From contig PYSS01000038.1 in the NCBI GenBank assembly GCA_003049465.1, forward strand, positions 186,001-250,000: DNA of 64,000 nucleotides, read 5' to 3'. Position numbers and translations under genes: made by a program. Shown here one piece after another: positions 23,868 to 35,005 of the stretch (the stretch's first letter is position 1; the number at the start of each line of letters is the position of its first letter). The notes below the pieces were generated by a model. The model searched no databases. It had not been told where the DNA came from and worked only from the letters and a program-made list of their open reading frames with translations. This stretch comes from Magnaporthiopsis rhizophila. Taxonomy: Eukaryota; Ascomycota; Sordariomycetes; Magnaporthales; Magnaporthaceae.

Positions 23868-26226
23868 TGCGACAGCACCCGTCCAAAATGCCACTGGTGT
23901 GCTCGCAACGAGGCAGACTGCCTCATGTTTGACTCGGTTGGCCAGCAGTGGCTTTCCAGGAGCCTGATTGACGGCCTGGAGCGCCAGGAGGCTGCGTTGT
24001 CAGCAGCAGCGGCGGCCGAGACAGGTCCAGCCACAGCCACAGCAACAACAGCCGCCCCGGAGACGGGGCAAACCCCCGGGCTGCAGGTCGTGTCGCCAGC
24101 CACCAGCCAAGGAACTGCCACGGCCAACCACGTGCCGGTTGAACACCCCACGCCCACTGCTGCCGGCGCCGGCGCCGGCTTGGGTTTCATCTCGGTGCTC
24201 TTCTCCGACCCCGAGTGGCGGCGCTCCAACGAAGACCTCCTCCGGACACTGGCCGGCGCTGCCGGGGCGCCCTCGGCTGGTGTCGAGGCGTGTCCACTGC
24301 CCGACGCCGCCGTGGCCAAGACTTTGTTTGAGCGCTAGTCCGTATGGCCCATGCCTTTTGTCCTCTACGCTATCACTGCCGACAAGGCGAGCCAAGCCTC
24401 AACTGGTCTCATGTCCTGGCACCGTTTCTGCTCCGTCGCGAGGTCTGGAAGCTCCGTGCGCGCGTCTATCCCGAGGCGACCCAGCAGGCGTCGCCTCCTG
24501 ACCTGTTCCGCGCCTACATCATCTGCGCCATCGCCGCCGTGATCCCACATCGAAACGGCCAGCATGGCCAGCACCCCGAGGGCTACTACCGAGCGGCGCT
24601 GCAGCACCTGGACTCGGCCTTTCTGACCCGCGGGCTGGACTCGGTCCAGGACCTTCTGTTTATCTGCCGCTTTGGCGTCTACCACCACATCGGCATCTCC
24701 ATCTGGGACATTGTGCGGCTCTGCATGCGCTTGTGTGTCGAGCAGGGCCTCCACTCGGGCGGTGGCGAGGATCCGGCCGATCCGTTGCTGAACCAAAAGA
24801 GGCGCCGTGTCTTCTGGCAGGTCTACTAGATGGACCGCTACAGCTCCGCCACGCTCGACTGTCCCTTCGCCACAGACGACGGCGACATCGAGGTCGGCTT
24901 CCCGGCCGATGCTAACGATGAAGACGTCGCCCTGATGGGTATCGGGCCCGGCGCCATGGCCACGTCTCCTCTCGGTGCGAGGGCTGTCGCCGTTGCTGCC
25001 GACGAGCCGAGCGAGACAAGTGTGTTTCTATTTTGTGTGCGCCTCCGCCAGGTCTCGTCCCTCATCCACACCGAGCTCTCGCGCCTACGCCATAACGCCG
25101 TTTTGCACTCCCAGCCGCATCTCGCCGTCAGCCGCATCTACACATCCCTGAACCGCCTGCTGCAGGACCTCCGCGCGTGGCGTGAGAGCGCGCCGCTGCC
25201 CTTGACGGCGACAGCAGTGTCCCCGACACAGCGCCAGCCGCGGTGTCTGTATGAGAGCCAGGAGTGGTTTGATCTGCTGCACACCCGCGAGAAGATGCCG
25301 CTCCTGCGCAGGGCCATCGATCTCATCCTGAAAACGAACGGGCCATCTCCGCCGCATATCCTATCGCTGTTCCTCCGCACCGCGCTCGAGACCATCGATC
25401 CCTATGTTGCTATGTCGCGGCGCCGCGTCTTTGCCGTACACGCTCGGTCCTATTTCCACATGATGTTTGTAAGTGGCGTCTCTGCCATGTACTGTGTGGC
25501 CGCCTCGTTGGCCTGCCCGGGCGCCGATATGGATGCGGCAACAGGGCCCGAACTTGGGCTGGGCCAGGACGTCACCACCGTGGCGCGTGGCATGCGAGTC
25601 TGCGAGGAGGTCCTGGTCGTCATGTCGGAGCAGCTTCCCAGCGCGTCTGCCTACGTCACCGTCTTTGGTGCCCTGCGTCGCCACATCACCCGCCAGCTCC
25701 AGATGGCCGTGCCCCACGCTGCCCACGATCTTGCCCTTCTCGATTCCGCTCCGGTTTCCGCCACCGTGGCTGATGTCGGCCTGATGCAGATGTGCAAGGA
25801 ACCCCGCGGCAGGTGCAGGTGGTGTCTTTCTCGGGAACAAACGGCCTCGCCGACCCAAACGGCCAGCCGTCGGAGAACCACGGGGGGCCGCAAGACCATG
25901 CACTTGGCTACGGCGATGGAAACGCGGCAGTCAACCACCCTGCCTACGGCTGGATGAACGACCACGATCAGCACCACATGCCCGCATCTGGGCCAGATTT
26001 TCCCTTTCATCAATCCGCCCTCGGAGTGGCAACGCCGATCGATTCCCGAGCAGGCGGTGGCCTTGGTCCCGCGGGCATTCAGCAGCTGCCCCAGCTGCCA
26101 CAGGAAGAACTACTACAGTGGGTGTTTACCAACGACGAGTCCATATGGGGCATGGACTTGATGCTCGGGGAATACGCCTACGGGGATCCGAGCCATGGTG
26201 GCATTTTCAACCGAGTGGACTTGTAG
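23868..26226 (+). pseudogene. Zn2Cys6 fungal-specific transcription factor, decayed
   Basis: The exon opens with the second half of a Zn2Cys6 cluster: KCD, then KCHWCARNEADC with C-x2-C-x6-C spacing. It is preceded by a CTGAC branch site and an AG, as if the first Cys pair lay on an upstream exon I cannot find. An Ala/Thr/Pro-rich linker follows. A 59-bp intron (24338-24396) gives a smooth join from FERY into the middle-homology region (REVWKLRARVYPEA, AAVIPHRNG). There are two lesions: an in-frame TAG at 24827-24829, just before MDRYSSATL, and a frameshift around 25774-25800, after which the C-terminus reads on in another frame to 26226. The Arg expected in the RPFA motif is Cys. It would have regulated nearby genes. 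It is convergent with the aldolase gene, 140 bp away. Confidence 0.78.
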
Positions 26227-26366
26227 ATGCGGTGTGAAGCGGTTAATGGAGACCAAGTCCAATACCTGCAGTCCTGTCTCGAGCGCCATCTACGTACTCT
26301 GGAACAACTTGCTGGGTATATGATAACATCTAACTATACACTCTATACCAACCCCGACTTCTTCGC

Positions 26367-27196
26367 TCATGCCTTCCTGACGCCGTTTCCGTTCGGGACT
26401 CCGGCGACCTTGGTGCTGATGGCAGCAACCTCGGCGGCGCGCTTGGTGGCGCCCGACATGATCAGTGGCCCGTCAGTGGCGGCCATGACCCACCTGACGC
26501 CCATGGCGCAGAACTTCTCAACCGGGTCGAGGCGGGCGTGCAGGCCGGCGCAGCCGGCGAACTTGCCGTGCCTCCTGCAGGCGTCGACTGTGCGCTGGTA
26601 GGCCTCGGTCAGACGCGGGTTCTCGTACTCGCCGGGGATGCCCATCTCGGCCGTCAGGTCGTTTGTGCCGATGAGCAGCGAGTCGAGGCCGTCGACGGCG
26701 GCGATCTCGTCGACCAGCGCCAGGGCCTCGACCGTTTCGATCATGGGATCACAAGCGTGGCGGCGTTGGTGAGCGGGTTGGCGACCGTAGCAGACACGGA
26801 GCGGAACTGGTGCACGGGAAGGCCGTTGGTCGACGACCGGTGCCCCACGGGCTGGAACTTGGCCGCGACCACGACGTCGCGGGCGTCCTGGACTGATCGG
26901 ATGTGAGGCACGATGACGCCCAAGGCGCCGCCGTCGAGCACGCGCGACACGAAGAAGGCGTCCTTGCTGGGCACGCGCACGATGCCTGCGATGCCTGCGC
27001 ATAAGGCCGCGTTGCAGAGCTGGGAGGTGGTCTCGAGGTCGAGCTGCGAGTGCTCCATGTCGACCAGGATGCCGTCGAAGCCGGCGGTTTTAGCCATGCC
27101 CACGATCTCGACCGATTTGACGAGCTTGATGGTGAGCAGCGATGCTACCTCGCCGCGCTCCATCTTTTCTTTCATTGAGTTTGGGATTGCTGCCAT
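26367..27196 (-). pseudogene. HpcH/HpaI-type 2-keto-3-deoxy acid aldolase, one frameshift
   Basis: Minus-strand gene of about 276 residues in two frames. The first part keeps the family signatures GFDGILVDMEHSQLDL (His base), IVRVPSKD (substrate Arg) and GHRSSTNGLP. It runs to TNAATLVIP and then meets TGA at 26741-26743. The other frame resumes at once with MIETVEAL (metal-binding Glu) and GTNDLTAEMGIPGEY (metal-binding Asp), and ends at 26367. The junction is a GGG (26745-26747, CCC in the coding sense) where one more base restores the frame, so a single-base deletion is the only lesion seen. Family enzymes cleave 2-keto-3-deoxy sugar acids to pyruvate and an aldehyde; fungal LRA4 of L-rhamnose catabolism belongs here. 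An assembly error in the short C-run is possible. An upstream in-frame Met at 27325 is an alternative start. Confidence 0.85.
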
Positions 27197-27629
27197 GGTT
27201 GCGGTGGAGCTGTATGGAACAGGGAGCGAGGAGGGGTTCGTGGTGATGATGGATGTTCTGCCAAAGGATGTGACCATGACGCGAGCCGCAAATTTGGCTG
27301 CATATATACGACGAGCATACGACATTCTCCACCCTCACCATCCCCTTTCAGTCCCGTACATTCCCGGTTCCCTATTTTCCCATCCGGTCCGTTCGGGCTG
27401 CTCCCGGCGGCAGTAGCACTCTTCAGGATTTTCTCCGCCCGAGTTGGACTTCTTTCAGGGGTCCCCCAACCACCGAACCCACCACCACCCCGCACAAACA
27501 GGGGTAATGTCGAGCGGACGGCAACATCCCGCACGTGACAGACGCCAGCTTGATGTCTTTCCCCGCGTCGGGCGGTTGCCATTCCACCTGCACGGCGTAG
27601 CCTCGGCAGCTGTCCGAAACCTGCATCCA

Positions 27630-29652
27630 ATGGCCTCCATGACCGCCCAGGCTGCACCAGGCTCCGGCGCCAAACGCGGCCAAGCCTGCGAGAGATGCTG
27701 GAAGCGCAAGCAGAAGGTATGTGTCTGTCCCTCAAGCAGCAACCCATCGCATCCAGTCTTGGCAGTCATCCTCTGGTAACTGACACCCCTAGAGTGTGAC
27801 AGGCTCTTACCCGCCTGCACGGCCTGCGCCGACCTCGGCGTCGAGTGCCTTGTGCGCGCCCAGGACGTCGACCTAGTCGCGGGCGACATCGGGCTCACCC
27901 ATGCCTCCATCCACAGCTACATGGACGCCTTGAGGCGGCGCGTGGCCGATCTGCAGCAGAGTCGGCCCGCCGCTGATGCCGCATCTCCGCCCCGGAAGCG
28001 CCTCCGCACCGACTCTTCTAGCCGGAGAGGTGCCGAGAGCATCTCCATGTCTCCGCGGATGCTGCCGCGGGCGAGGACTCGTCGGTGCGGGACACTTTGG
28101 GCGCGATAGGTTTCCTGTCCAACAGCGCAATGGCCGAGCCCACGGCCGGCGGGGCGGGTGAAGGGGAGGCTGAGGCTGCTCCTCATCGGCTGGCGCACAC
28201 CGAGGTCATAATCGCGGCCCTCGCCGTTCCCGGTCACGATCCCTCTGCGGCGGCGGCGGCGTCGCGTGCTGGCCCGGCCCAGACGACGCTGCTCGACGAC
28301 CATCAGCTGCCGCTCGGGCGCGACGCTCTGCTTTGCCATGTGAAGCGCTTCGTGGACTTGAGCCTGGTGGTCATGGTGCCGTCGTACCTCGACGAGAACC
28401 GCTTTCTCGAGCGCCTGGACGAGGTCACGGCGGCAGCCCAGACTCCAGCGGGCGTCCCGTCGGTGCCGGCACCGCATCGCTTCGACGCCTTCATGGCGGC
28501 GGCGACGGGCATCATGATGTCGCCCGACTCGGCAAGGAGCCTCGCCTTTGTGGCGGCGAGCTTGCACGGGACGGCGGTCTGGTTGCTGCCGCTCATCTTC
28601 CGTCCGGCGCGGACGCTGGATGCGCTCCACTGCATATGCATGCTGCTGGTTCATGCCCTCTTCAGCCCTAGCGGCGGCTCGGCCTGGCACCTGCTGGACA
28701 TGGCCATGAAGACGTGCATCTCGGCGGGGCTGCACAAGGAACCTGGCACCGGTCCGCACCCTGCCACGAATGAGGCGGGTGAGCACGACCCTGCGTGGCT
28801 GTTCTGGACGTTGTATGTGCACGACCGGTCGCTGAGCTCCGTCATGGATCGGCCGTTTAGCGTCCAGGACAGCGATATCTCTGTCCGGGTAGGCTGCACT
28901 GTATTGTTGCCACGGTAGCCAATACGCAAGGACTAACAGATCGCCAGATCCCAACAGACGACAATGGTAGCCCCTCGGAAGCGATCAGGGCCAAGAGGGT
29001 TGCATGCAGCCACTTGATCCGCCACGCGCAGCTCATATCCAGCTCCCGGGACGGCGGCGGCAGTTCTAGCCCGGTGTTCTCGTACAGCAACCTGTGCTTC
29101 TGGCGGGGTTAGCTGGCACCCGCTGCCGAGCATCTCAGCGTCCCCGTCCATGAGTGGACAGACTTTCTCGACCAACAGTTCTGCCGTGCTCTGATGTGTC
29201 TCATCCGACCGGCAGCTCTGCGGAAGGGCACATATGCACGCGCGGTAGACCCGGAATTCTCGCTGGGAAATGTGGCGGATGTCGAAATGGGCGCCATCGC
29301 CTCGTGCACGAGGCTTATCGACTGGCTCTACACCCGGTCACGGCCGGACACCTGTCTTTCCAGCACTTTTTTCGACGCCTATGATGCTCTTTTGGCCGTC
29401 GTGATGCTCGTCTGTCTAACACGCCGGCGGCCGAGCCAGGTGACGGCGCTGATGCAAGTGCTCAACTCCATCAACAAAGCGTGCGCCGTAATTACCGACA
29501 TCTCTGGCCGTTTCCACGGGCTGCGGACGTTCCAGGAACTGGCCATGCAGCTGTCGCTGAGGGTTATGGAGGACGGCGGCAGTGGGCTTGACAGGCTTCC
29601 GCTAGCTGTGCCTCGAAGGCTGCGTCAGTCCCTGCATGCGTCTTTTGCATGA
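27630..29652 (+). pseudogene. Second Zn2Cys6 fungal-specific transcription factor, decayed
   Basis: Exon 1 (27630-27716) ends in ACERCWKRKQK. A 78-bp intron (27717-27794, GTATGT, CTGAC branch) is followed by CDRLLPACTACADLGVEC, completing a perfect C-x2-C-x6-C-x6-C-x2-C-x6-C zinc cluster with a short coiled linker after it. A frameshift lies between about 28020 and 28070; after it the frame reads SSVRDTLGAIGFLSNSAMAEP and the middle-homology region (WHLLDMAMKTCISAGLH, FWTLYVHDRSLSS). A second intron is 28889-28947 (CTAAC branch, CCAG). In the last exon an in-frame TAG at 29110-29112 interrupts the protein before LAPAAEHLSVPVHEW; the rest is open to 29652. It is divergent from the aldolase gene across about 430 bp, so it probably shared that promoter region. 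Confidence 0.8.
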
Positions 29653-29832
29653 ACGAACCGCCCATCATCGGCCGGCTGACTCCGCTCGATACCCCGCATT
29701 CTACGGCGGCAGCCCGACGTACCCTCGGCAAAGACCCACACGGCCTGGCTGGGCTTTTTGATATACCTGGGCGTCGGCTTCGGGCGAGAGAAGCTGTCAG
29801 AAAAGGACAGGACGGCATACGCAGCAGCAAAG

Positions 29833-30838
29833 ATGAACTTCTATCCTCCACCTCCCGTCATCGAAGCGGAACTCTACGTTCGCATCCCGGACGACAAGCG
29901 ATGCATCGAGAAGGAGTCTGGGTGGAGGGACGGGTTTACAGCGGCCTTCTAGCACATTTTCCTCGAAGGGCCCGTGGCCGACGCTGAGGGAAATCTCTAT
30001 GTGGTCGATATACCCTACGGCCGGATCCTCAAGATCGACGCGCAGAAGAATGTGACCGTTTGTATCCGCTGGGACGGCGAGCCCAACGGACTGGTGGGCA
30101 CTCCAGACGGGAAGCTGCTGGTGGCAGATTACAAGCAGGTGCGTAGAGGGCGACGTGGCCGGTGTGTGTCAAGGCCCTGTCACTAACGATGAACAACGCG
30201 CTTCCAATGCACAGGGTATCCTCGAGTTCGACCCGGTTGCCGGCGAGATCAAGCCCAAGCTCGCCCGCAGGAACTTGGAGCGGTTCAAAGGCCCCAACGA
30301 CCTCATCATGGACTCGCAGCAGAACCTCTACTTCACGGACCAGGGCCAGACGGGCATGACAGACCCGACGGGCGGCGTGTATCGGCTGTCACCGGCGGGC
30401 AAGCTGGACACGCTGGTGGACAACGGGGCGTCGCCCAACGGCATGGCCCTCTCGCCCGACGAGCGTTTTCTGTTCGTGGCCATGACGCGGGCGAGCCAGG
30501 TCTTGCGGCTGCCGCTGCACTCCGACGGCACCACGTCCAAGGCCGGCGTGTTTTTCCAGTCTTTCGGCACGGCCGGACCCGACGGGCGGAAAGTGGACGA
30601 GGAGGGTAATCTGTTTGTGTGCCACCCCAGCCTCGGGTCTGTGTTTGTGGGGGACAAGCAGGGGATTCCCAAGGCGAGGATCGTCAGTGGGACCAAGGGT
30701 GTCAACTTGACCAATTGCTGCTTTGGCGGGCCGGAGCACAGGACGCTGTTTATTACGGACAGTCTGGAGGGGAATGTGCAGAAGGTGGAGTGGCATTGCC
30801 GGGGAGCTGTGGCGGCTCCGAGGGTGGCCGCTGAATAG
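29833..30838 (+). pseudogene. SMP-30/gluconolactonase-type lactonase with premature stop
   Basis: Exons 29833-30138 and 30215-30838 are joined over a 76-bp intron (GTGCGT, CTAAC branch, CACAG) in phase 0. The frame is otherwise complete, about 309 residues. It is a six-bladed beta-propeller hydrolase by its motifs: GNLYVVDIPYGRI, WDGEPNGL, KGPNDLI, LYFTDQGQTG and ASPNGMALSPDE, which include the Asn and Asp metal-site positions of the family. The single lesion is a TAG at 29950-29952 (codon 40), flanked by AAF and HIFLEGPVAD; a single C-to-T change of CAG would explain it. Family members open sugar-acid lactones. It lies just downstream of the second regulator and may be part of the same cluster as the aldolase. 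Confidence 0.82.
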
Positions 30839-31304
30839 CAACTGGCAACGTACACAATGTCAAGGCATCATCAGTCCTGACCAACTTGGCTCGGGACTAA
30901 TCCGGCAGTTACCCCAGCGTCCCCGCACAAGGTGGGCCAGCCTCGCGCCAGTCCGGACCAAGACCGGGCGGACCCTTGGGCAGACCCTTGGAGCCGGCCC
31001 GACGGCCACCACTATGATCCGATTACCACTTCCCCGCAAACTGTCACGCGGCCCAAGCATGTCAAAACCCCAGATTTGGAAACGGAGCTGAGCGAGATGT
31101 GGGGAAGCGTCCAGCAAGGAAGAATTCATGTCTACTCTGGGGATGGCCGGGGAAGAAAAGGGTAATGTCTGTCGATATCCTTCTATCTAATAACGAAGAA
31201 CGCAATCCAACCTCCCCAGTTTCTGCCCTCGCCCGTCAGTGCTCATCGCCCGCGCATCGCCGGGACAGCCTACTCGCTAAACCGGCCCCCGAAAGCACCA
31301 CACA
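30839..31304. other. Spacer after the lactonase gene
   Basis: No gene seen. Confidence 0.4.
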
Positions 31305-31535
31305 ATGCCGGCGTCCATCCGCTCAAGGAGCCCGTCGCTCAAAGCGGGCATCGACGCGGTCGAAAATGCGCCCGTCCGCGACCCCGTCCTGGACCGATAC
31401 GAGCTCATCCGCGGCAAAACCCCGGAAGAGCGCAAGGTTATCGAGGCGCGGCCTGTGAGATTACAGCCGGCTAGGAGACAGAGGGCCACGGGCGGCTATG
31501 GGAGCAAAGGCGAGTCACTTGAAGCGGGAATATGA
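31305..31535 (+). pseudogene. Possible truncated MFS transporter N-terminus
   Basis: A 76-codon open frame includes VRDPVLDRYELIRGKTPEERKVIEAR-type sequence. This resembles the cytoplasmic N-terminus of anion/cation symporters of the major facilitator superfamily, where an Arg-rich segment and the first helix follow. Here the resemblance stops near 31455 and no membrane helix follows, so if the reading is right only the first 50 residues survive. It could equally be a chance or small unrelated protein. Its place beside a lactonase and an aldolase fits a lost uptake transporter. Confidence 0.3.
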
Positions 31536-32774
31536 TCCGCCCGGCTGGGATGTGGCTTCGTAAAGGGCTCGGGTTATGCCGTTCAAAGGTTCCTGTGCCC
31601 TCTGGCGGCTAGCATGGATGCTCCATTGATTGGCGTAAAAGATTGCTCATTGCAGGGTTATTCACGGGGCGGACGCAAGGCTCGGTCATTCAAGACGAGG
31701 ATGCAACATTTGTCGTGTGCTCGCTCCGGCGTGGAGCGGGCTGCTGATGCGCATGAGCCAGGCCAGCTGTTCTCGAGCCGGGCACCGTTAGCGCCTTGTG
31801 CCCGGGCGCACTACAAGTGGGGGATCCGTTGCCCTTCAGCCCAGGGAGCAACGTAACCCAGTTGACAACACCACAATCCCCTGTTTCATACACGCTTTCA
31901 GCAAGTGCTGGGCCGGTCTGCTAGTCCCTAAGAGGCATGATCGTGGCGGGGGCGCAGCTTGAGGCCACAGCTAGAGGGCGCCATGCAAGGCAGTCTGCAG
32001 CCCGCGGCCTTGCCTTTCACACCGACACTCATTCGAATCGCCGGGGGCGTCATCGATCTCGGGCCCTTAACACGTTAGACTTCGAAGCCGACTTTCAAAA
32101 GCGCCGCTCCTAACGGAGAACGGGACTCGGACACGCCGGACAGACACGAAACGAGCGCCACGCGTATAAGAATCCTGAGAATATTTCCCGGAATAAAGGT
32201 TAGACCACGCTTAAAGCCAGGACGAAGTATCACCCAATCCCCCACGCGCCCGGCACCTCCCGTTAAGCCCGCCCCGGTCCGTGTGGTTGGGCGGTAACCA
32301 GACTGCGCTGGGCGGTTATCAGCTAGAACAAATTAGAACCTTGGTCACCCTGGAACTCCTAATATTTGCAGTTGTGCATTAGCCCTGCTCGACTTAGCGT
32401 ATTGTACGTGCGTTGCCTGCAGTCGAATAAATGTGTTTGCCCGATTTTAACCAGCAAGCGGCTGAGTATGGGCTACAGCACTTTCGGGCACGCTAGTTCC
32501 CCACGTGGCGTAATTGTGTACACATGTTTATGTCTCATAATTACTAATTACAGGCTACAGCCATTAAGCCGAAATCGAGGCTGAGCAAGTTGACAAAGCC
32601 CAGAACGCCACCTGTATGTAGTTCAAGCGCGACACACCAGCACATAAAGCTTTCTTTTGCACCTATTTATTGCGACGCAAACTTTTGCTTCCCTGGCTCG
32701 CCGTTCTTCGCCCATATTACGATCAAGTTAAACATCGCGCCCTGTGTTATTTGTTGGGAGGCATCGCCGTCGAG
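31536..32774. other. 1.2-kb spacer, no gene seen
   Basis: Mixed base composition with no frame resembling protein. It becomes more AT-rich towards 32.6 kb. Confidence 0.45.
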
Positions 32775-34766
32775 ATGAACAACACAACTCTTCCGTTCGA
32801 GCCCAGGCTTCAAGCTCTCTTTGAGGAGTTTCAAAGCAACAACACATGGGCAGGAAAGTGCGCATATAATATTTACAAAGCCGCGCAAGTTGGTGCCCTA
32901 AATGCCGTCGTCGCCAGCTTGGTCGGCCGAGAAGGCGCGCCTGGCATAGTGCCGAACCTCACTTCGTCTTCCTGGGTGGCATCGGATATATGGGGCGTCG
33001 ATGTTGCTCTCTGCAACCAGTACTGCAGCCGGCAGAAATTCCCCATGGTAGGCTGCTTGGCCAGCTTCCCGACGTCCGTGTCTTTTTACTAACAATCATC
33101 AAGGTATTCAACTACCAAAACTTTTTGACACGCGTCACCAACTATCTCCTCCCGTGGCTCGCCTTGACAGCCCAGCTGCCTTATGAGGCCGGTGATGTCG
33201 TACCCAACATCATGAGCTTCTTCATGGCCCTGGGCAGCCCCATGCTCATCACGTTCTCGCTGATGATGACAATCCTCAACAAGCGCTGGCTGAACCGCAA
33301 ATGCAAGGATTTCAATCAGCAGCACCTTCGACCCGGGACGCTCGCAGGCCGCCTTGAAGGCGCCCGCAATTTCCTTGAGAGGCTGCCCAGCAGGTGCCTA
33401 TCCGTATATCTCGCGGCGACGGCTGGCTAGCCAGCTTGGTCCTGATGGATGACAACGAGATGTGGTGGGATCGCCTCGGTGCGCACATTCGTGATACACG
33501 GAGGGATTGGACGCTATCATTGGTGGTCCAAATTTCAGTAGCCGTGGCTGCCTGGATCTTAACCATCATCGGCTCTTTTGGATCATCATTAGGGAGTCAC
33601 GCTGAGGCGCTCGTTCTTTCGTCCAGCTCGTTATGGACTTGGCTCGTAAGTGATTCTCTGCCTTTGCCAATTCAGTCTTCCTTCTAACCATCGTACAGGT
33701 ACCGATTATTCTCGGGTGGATCATCGTTGGGACTCAGGGCAGGGCGGATGGCATTATAAATGCACTTCGGCTAGACCTGTCTCACCTCGCGAGGGACCCC
33801 CACCACCCGGAGGAGGCTCGAAGGACGAGCCCCACGACAGGCTTTCAACAAAGCTTTTCCGTTGCCCGGTCAGGCGAGCGTAACGATCTAGATCTCTTCG
33901 GCTTTAGCGTCTGCGGGGATGAGACCCAACCGGGCCCGGCATACAACTACGCGCGCATTTTTACGTGGAGGTTCACAGCCCAACGCTTGTTCCACTACTT
34001 CGATACAGCCGCGCAACACGTCGATGAGCAGCATACTGTGGATCAGGTCTGGGAACAAAACCAAGGGGGCCCAGCTAACCAGGTCCAGGGAGGCTTAGCG
34101 CAGCACCTGAGTAATGCTCTTTTAACCCTTCCCGAGCTTCTTACCAACGCCGTTATCCCCCACATGGAAGTTTACTGCGACATCCCACGTACGGTAGAAC
34201 TGCTGGAATATCCCACTGCCGACGAGGTTGACCCTGAGCTGTGGTTCCACATCCTTGGCGCTTTCATCATGGCTGTCTTCGTGCAGTGGGGCACCACGGG
34301 CGCCGCTTTTACCATCGCCTATCTCACAGACGCCAAGAACCTCGGGTGTCGCAGCGCCAGCTACTTGCTGTATGGCGGCTTGTCGACGCTTTCCTTCCTC
34401 CTATTTGTCCTTAGCGCTTTGGCGTCACGCGCAGCGCTCCAGCGCGCCCAAGACTACCAAACAAACAGCGCGGCGTTCCAGTTTATGAGGACGTCGGCAA
34501 TTGTTGGCCGGCTAGGAGGCCGGACGGCGGCCGTGTGCAGCGCGTTTTGGATTGTGTCGAGCTCGGTATGGGAGTTGGTAGGTTTCTTCGACAACTGCTG
34601 GTGCGAGAGCACGCAGCTGGACTTGGGGGAGCGGGCATGGGTACCACTGTTCAGGACCGCAGTCGAGCTGAAGGACGACGCGATGGGGCCGTGGGCTGGT
34701 GGAGTGTTCCTGAGCTCGTTTGTCATGGCGACATCATATTTGGGGTTTTGGATTCTTTCGAGATAG
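32775..34766 (+). pseudogene. Multi-pass membrane protein of unknown function, one frameshift
   Basis: Three exons: 32775-33047, 33104-33645 and 33699-34766, about 627 residues. Both introns are short (56 and 53 bp) with GTAGGC or GTAAGT donors and TACTAAC or CTAAC branches. Exon 1 is soluble. Hydrophobic segments follow: NYLLPWLALTAQL and MALGSPMLITFSLMM in exon 2, a pair near 33510-33760, and four in exon 3 (for example HILGAFIMAVFVQWG and GGVFLSSFVMATSYLG). Within exon 2 the frame shifts by one base near 33388-33394 (between FLERLPS and PIRISRGDG); both sides look coding. That is the only lesion, so this is a young pseudogene or a gene with an assembly error. I do not recognise the family. 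It is the last recognisable gene before the AT-rich block. Confidence 0.65.
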
Positions 34767-35003
34767 TTTGGTATTCCGTTAGCCAAGCGTAAACCGCTGC
34801 TAGGTGGAGGCGGCCAACGTTGGTGGTTAACTGGCTATCACGGACCTTGGGTCGGCGGCCAGACCTGCCAAAAACGATTCTTCAGGACGTGGCGGCATTG
34901 CTAAAAAAATTTAAACCCGTACTTTTAAGTCCGCCAAATACGCTGCGGTTTGAGCTTTAAACGAGCAATCGATCCTGCTGGATAAAAGATTTTATTTTCT
35001 TAT
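34767..35003. other. Transition into the AT-rich transposon block
   Basis: Short stretch where GC content falls; no feature seen. Confidence 0.4.
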
Positions 35004-35005
35004 TA

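Noticed and set aside
24827..29952. UAG recoded as an amino acid
   Set aside because: TAG ends the sulfate permease and dioxygenase frames normally, so it is a stop in this genome; the in-frame TAGs are lesions.
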